This document shows, piece by piece, positions 12,526 to 14,762 of a DNA stretch of 14,762 nucleotides. The first letter of the stretch is position 1. Each line of letters begins with the position of its first letter. Made by a program: the position numbers and the translations under genes. Source of the DNA: Candidatus Peregrinibacteria bacterium (GTDB lineage Bacteria; Patescibacteriota; Gracilibacteria; Peribacterales; Peribacteraceae); assembly GCA_016201685.1 (NCBI GenBank), contig JACQCJ010000007.1:1-14762 (forward strand), in the 5' to 3' direction. The notes beneath the pieces were generated by a model, which did not search any database, had not been told where the DNA came from, and was given only the letters and a program-made list of their open reading frames with translations.

Positions 12526-12702
12526 ATGAAAAGAGCAACGCGCTCGCACAAATTATCGGCGACAAGAATCGCACCTTCGGTACGGACGAGGCGTGTGCTA
12601 CGAAAGCCGACGCTTGTGGAAGTTGTCGATGCCTATGTGAGGAGCGGGAAAATGAAATCATACCGTTCAATGGACGCGATGCTGAAGGCTCTTGGTATAT
12701 GA
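12526..12702 (+). CDS. Small basic protein, putative antitoxin of the downstream RelE-like toxin
   Basis: The 58-residue product is strongly basic in its first half (MKRATRSHKLSATR and on) and ends KSYRSMDAMLKALGI. I do not recognise a DNA-binding family such as RelB, DinJ or PHD. The antitoxin role is inferred from position: a short gene directly before a RelE-like toxin with its own promoter. Most antitoxins are acidic, which argues some caution. ATG 12526 is chosen because of the -10 box 6 nt upstream; an ATG at 12487 lies upstream of this promoter. Confidence 0.55.
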   Translation: MKRATRSHKLSATRIAPSVRTRRVLRKPTLVEVVDAYVRSGKMKSYRSMDAMLKALGI

Positions 12703-12718
12703 TGGGTCCATGGGTCAC

Positions 12719-13048
12719 ATGAATCATAAGTATCATCCTCATTTTTCGCATAGGCTCCGGGAGCGTGCGAATGGCACGATGCGACGCCTGCTCAAACAAA
12801 AGTTGAAGCTTTTTGCCAAGGATCCCTACAACAAACAACTGGATAATCATGCGCTTGATCATGCATGGAAAGAGTTCCGTAGCATCGATATCACGCCGAA
12901 CTGGATTGCGGTATATCGTGAATACCCGGGCAAGGAATATGTTTTCATAACATGCGGCGACAAAACACGGGTGCTGAAACCGTGGCGCGTCCTCGATAAA
13001 CCCGTGCCCGACTGGATCACCTTGTACCACAAAGAATACTGGTCATGA
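12719..13048 (+). CDS. RelE/YafQ-type toxin
   Basis: RelE-fold toxins cut mRNA in the ribosome. The 109-residue product starts MNHKYHPHFSHRL, the usual first strand and helix. It continues KLKLFAKDPYNKQLDNHAL, then WKEFRSIDITPNWIAVYRE, matching the family pattern F..DP....L..H.L followed by (W/Y)RS..I..DWR..Y. The family end G-T-H..L-Y is changed to CGDKTRVL, and a 23-residue tail follows (KPWRVLDKPVPDWITLYHKE). The missing histidine may affect activity. The start could also be ATG 12710 or TTG 12692; 12719 fits the family best. Its TGA overlaps the ATG of the next gene by 4 bp. Confidence 0.75.
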   Translation: MNHKYHPHFSHRLRERANGTMRRLLKQKLKLFAKDPYNKQLDNHALDHAWKEFRSIDITPNWIAVYREYPGKEYVFITCGDKTRVLKPWRVLDKPVPDWITLYHKEYWS

Positions 13049-14556
13049 TGCAGCGTCTCCGCGAATCACTGGCCCTCGTGCTCATCGGAGTCCTCCCCTT
13101 CCACGCCTTCCTCGTGACGGTGCTCACGCGGCTGATTGCGGGGCCGGGCCACGCGCCGCTCACGATGCTGACGATTTGGAAGGAGGCGCTCCTCGCGGTC
13201 ATCGTTCTCATCGCCCTTCTCGAATGGATCGCCGCCGTCCTCGATCGTGCACGGCGATCGGACACTCTTCCATTCGACTGGATCGACGGCCTGATCCTGA
13301 TCCTCCTCAATCTCGCAATCGTCGTCTCGGCTGCCGCCCACGTATCGCTCGGGCAGTTCTTCATCGGGTTCAAGTACGATTTCATCGCGCCGTTGAGCTT
13401 TCTCGTCTTGAGACGCGTTCCCTGGTCCGGAACATTTCTGCGCAGAGTGTCGATGATGCTTCTCGTCATCGGCGGCGTGCTCGCCCTCGAGGGCATCGAC
13501 AGTTTCTTCCTGCCCCAGAGCTTCTTCTCGTGGCTGGGCTACTCCGACTTCCACTCGCTCTACATGCCATCGGGCCCCATCGCCGCCTTCCAGCAGATCG
13601 CGGGGACGAGCATTCGGCGAATCCAGAGCACGATGAGCGGCCCCAATCAATTCGGCCTCTGGCTCCTCATTCCCTGGTGCTTCGCGCTCCAAACATGGCT
13701 GCGCCAGCCCTCGCTCAAGCAGAGCATCTTCTCCACCGAAGCCGTCAAGGCGATTTTTCGCCGCGCTCGTCCCGCGGAAACCCCCACCTTCCCCTGGTAC
13801 CTGCTCCTCCTCGCAATCGCGCTTCTCCTGACGTTCTCGCGCACGGCCTGGATCGCCGTCGCGCTCGTCACGATCATCGCGCTCCTCCACCGCAATACGG
13901 AACTCCTGCGCTCGTGGTTCAATCGCCGCGTCGCTGTCGCCGTCGGCACTGTCGCTCTCGTTCTCCTCGTAGCCTTCCCCCCCGTCTTCTTCCGCCTGAG
14001 TTCCACGCGCGGACACCTCGACCGCCCCATCGAGGGAATCGTCACGATCCTCGCGCATCCCTTCGGATTAGGACTTGGGTCTGCGGGTCCGGCATCGAAT
14101 CACGGCGGCGACACGTGCGTTTTCCTGCAGCCGCATGACGATCCATCGTGGGCAAAGGGGATCCCGAATTTGTGCGTCTACGTTGGCGCCACCAAAGTCC
14201 AACCGGCTCGCAACTGTCATTGTCCGCTCCTCCCGGAGAACTGGTATTTGCAAATAGGAATTGAGATGGGGGTGATTGGCTTCGGGTTGTATGTGGCTCT
14301 GGTGATTCTGCTCCTTCGGAAATTGCAAAATGCCCTTCGACAATGCTCAGGACAGGCGAATGGCGCATGGCGAATGAAAGAGCAACTCGCCACTCGCAAT
14401 TCGCCACTCGCAACTCAATCCGTCTTCCTCATCTTCCTCGGCCTCAGCATCGCCGGTCTCTTCCTCCATTCCTGGGAAGACAGCGCGGTGGCGTATACGG
14501 TGTGGGTGCTGGTTGCAGCGGTCCTGAAGAGAACAACTCCAGAGCCAGTGAAGTAA
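13045..14556 (+). CDS. O-antigen ligase/polymerase family membrane protein (Wzy_C/WaaL-like)
   Basis: Members join or polymerise polysaccharide chains on undecaprenyl carrier at the outer face of the cytoplasmic membrane. The 503-residue product has about 10-12 membrane helices. Family marks are STMSGPNQFGLWLLIPW (195-211), LLLTFSRTAWIAVALV (260-275), RGHLDRPIEGIVTILAHPFGLGLGSAG (322-348) and PENWYLQIGIEMGVIGFGLY (397-416). Residues about 430-457, in the loop after LLLRKLQN, are translated from two repeats, the CCTTCG/CTCAGGAC hairpin and palindrome R7, with the frame preserved. Whether it is a ligase or a polymerase cannot be decided here. The ATG overlaps the toxin stop (ATGA). Confidence 0.9.
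   Translation: MMQRLRESLALVLIGVLPFHAFLVTVLTRLIAGPGHAPLTMLTIWKEALLAVIVLIALLEWIAAVLDRARRSDTLPFDWIDGLILILLNLAIVVSAAAHVSLGQFFIGFKYDFIAPLSFLVLRRVPWSGTFLRRVSMMLLVIGGVLALEGIDSFFLPQSFFSWLGYSDFHSLYMPSGPIAAFQQIAGTSIRRIQSTMSGPNQFGLWLLIPWCFALQTWLRQPSLKQSIFSTEAVKAIFRRARPAETPTFPWYLLLLAIALLLTFSRTAWIAVALVTIIALLHRNTELLRSWFNRRVAVAVGTVALVLLVAFPPVFFRLSSTRGHLDRPIEGIVTILAHPFGLGLGSAGPASNHGGDTCVFLQPHDDPSWAKGIPNLCVYVGATKVQPARNCHCPLLPENWYLQIGIEMGVIGFGLYVALVILLLRKLQNALRQCSGQANGAWRMKEQLATRNSPLATQSVFLIFLGLSIAGLFLHSWEDSAVAYTVWVLVAAVLKRTTPEPVK
14334..14353. repeat. CCTTCG...GCTCAGGAC repeat, copy 2 (inside coding sequence)
   Basis: CCTTCGACAATGCTCAGGAC shares the CCTTCG and GCTCAGGAC ends of the hairpin at 12111-12139. 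It lies in frame within the O-antigen ligase gene and directly abuts palindrome R7. Confidence 0.6.
14355..14417. repeat. Heptamer palindrome R7 (GGCGAAT unit, inside coding sequence)
   Basis: The left arm has GGCGAAT, GGCGCAT, GGCGAAT (14355-14375) then GAAAGAG. The right arm has CAACTCG, CCACTCG, CAATTCG, CCACTCG, CAACTCA (14383-14417), roughly their reverse complements. It encodes a hydrophilic loop of the O-antigen ligase. Confidence 0.85.
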
Positions 14557-14601
14557 CGGCGTGTCTTCAACATGTCGCTTCATGAAGATGAAAAATGAAC
14601 A

Positions 14602-14630
14602 TTGACATTTTAAATATTTAATCATATTCT
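14602..14630 (+). promoter_or_regulatory. Strong sigma-70-like promoter before the last gene
   Basis: A perfect TTGACA, a 17-nt AT-rich spacer and TATTCT. Transcription should start near 14637, giving a leader of about 20 nt before ATG 14658. This is the best -35 box in the window. No clear terminator follows the O-antigen ligase stop at 14556. Confidence 0.7.
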
Positions 14631-14657
14631 GTTTCAGGATTCTTGTCACCGTACCCT

Positions 14658-14762
14658 ATGAAAGTCGAAATTGTTGGCGAAAATCAGGAGTACGTTCTTC
14701 GTTTGGCTGGCACAAACTCTGGCGTGAAATTTGTCATTGTGCGTGTAACTCGGGAATTAACC
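14658..14762 (+). CDS. Start of an unidentified gene (3'-truncated by window edge)
   Basis: The frame is open from ATG to the window edge (35 codons), starting MKVEIVGENQEYVLRLAG, with alternating hydrophobic residues suggesting beta-strands (VKFVIVRVTREL). The strong promoter just upstream supports a real gene. I do not recognise the family, and too little is visible to propose a role. There is no Shine-Dalgarno at the normal distance. Confidence 0.55.
   Translation, partial: MKVEIVGENQEYVLRLAGTNSGVKFVIVRVTRELT

Noticed and set aside
13066..14058. A 330-codon minus-strand frame opposite the O-antigen ligase
   Set aside because: It is Glu/Arg/Asp-rich, an artefact of hydrophobic codons read backwards.
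14557..14601. A terminator after the O-antigen ligase
   Set aside because: Only weak pairing (TCTTCA/TGAAGA) and no T-tract.

Overview
The window is bacterial, moderately GC-rich and densely coded, with short intergenic gaps filled by palindromic repeats. Gene starts show no Shine-Dalgarno motif on either strand. Several genes instead have a good -10 hexamer only 6 to 9 nt before the start codon, so much of the transcription looks leaderless or nearly so. TGA works as a stop (folE, folB). The mix of folate genes, a divergent SecD, capsule or O-antigen genes and toxin genes would suit an uncultured candidate-phylum lineage, for example a Patescibacteria group such as Peribacteria. That assignment is inference and cannot be proved from this sequence.

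Layout. 1-256: C-terminal end of a RelE/YafQ-like toxin, convergent with folE. 259-1890 (minus): folE (GTP cyclohydrolase I) and a MOSC-domain gene, separated by a structured stretch and an intrinsic terminator. 2014-2526: an intact REP-associated tyrosine transposase (RAYT) unit, one HUH transposase gene between two inverted copies of a hairpin. 2542-8747 (minus): folK, folB, a SecD fused to a parvulin-type prolyl isomerase domain, a lipoprotein that looks like a detached SecD P1 domain, a sugar-phosphate nucleotidylyltransferase, and a membrane protein resembling the non-catalytic half of polyprenyl-phosphate glycosyltransferases. 8963-11330: a divergent pair, a secreted metallopeptidase-like protein (minus) and an RlmD-type rRNA m5U methyltransferase (plus). 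11501-12261: rlmH and tRNA-Glu(CTC). 12281-13048: an IS5-type transposase remnant and a small gene plus RelE-like toxin pair. 13045-14556: an O-antigen ligase/polymerase. 14658-end: start of an unidentified gene.

How the genes may work together. folE, folB and folK supply three steps of pterin/folate synthesis (folE also feeds queuosine). SecD and its lipoprotein neighbour probably act together at the translocon or on exported proteins, and the built-in isomerase domain points to folding during export. The nucleotidylyltransferase, the glycosyltransferase-like membrane protein and the O-antigen ligase belong to surface polysaccharide synthesis. RlmD-like and RlmH are 23S rRNA methyltransferases.

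The most unusual structure is a set of palindromic repeats whose arms are runs of degenerate tandem 7-mers (6-mers in one case). There are seven in under 15 kb. Each has its own unit sequence but the same design. They sit between genes, at the very ends of folB, and once inside the O-antigen ligase coding sequence. The SecD-parvulin fusion and the detached SecD P1 lipoprotein are the most interesting protein observations.
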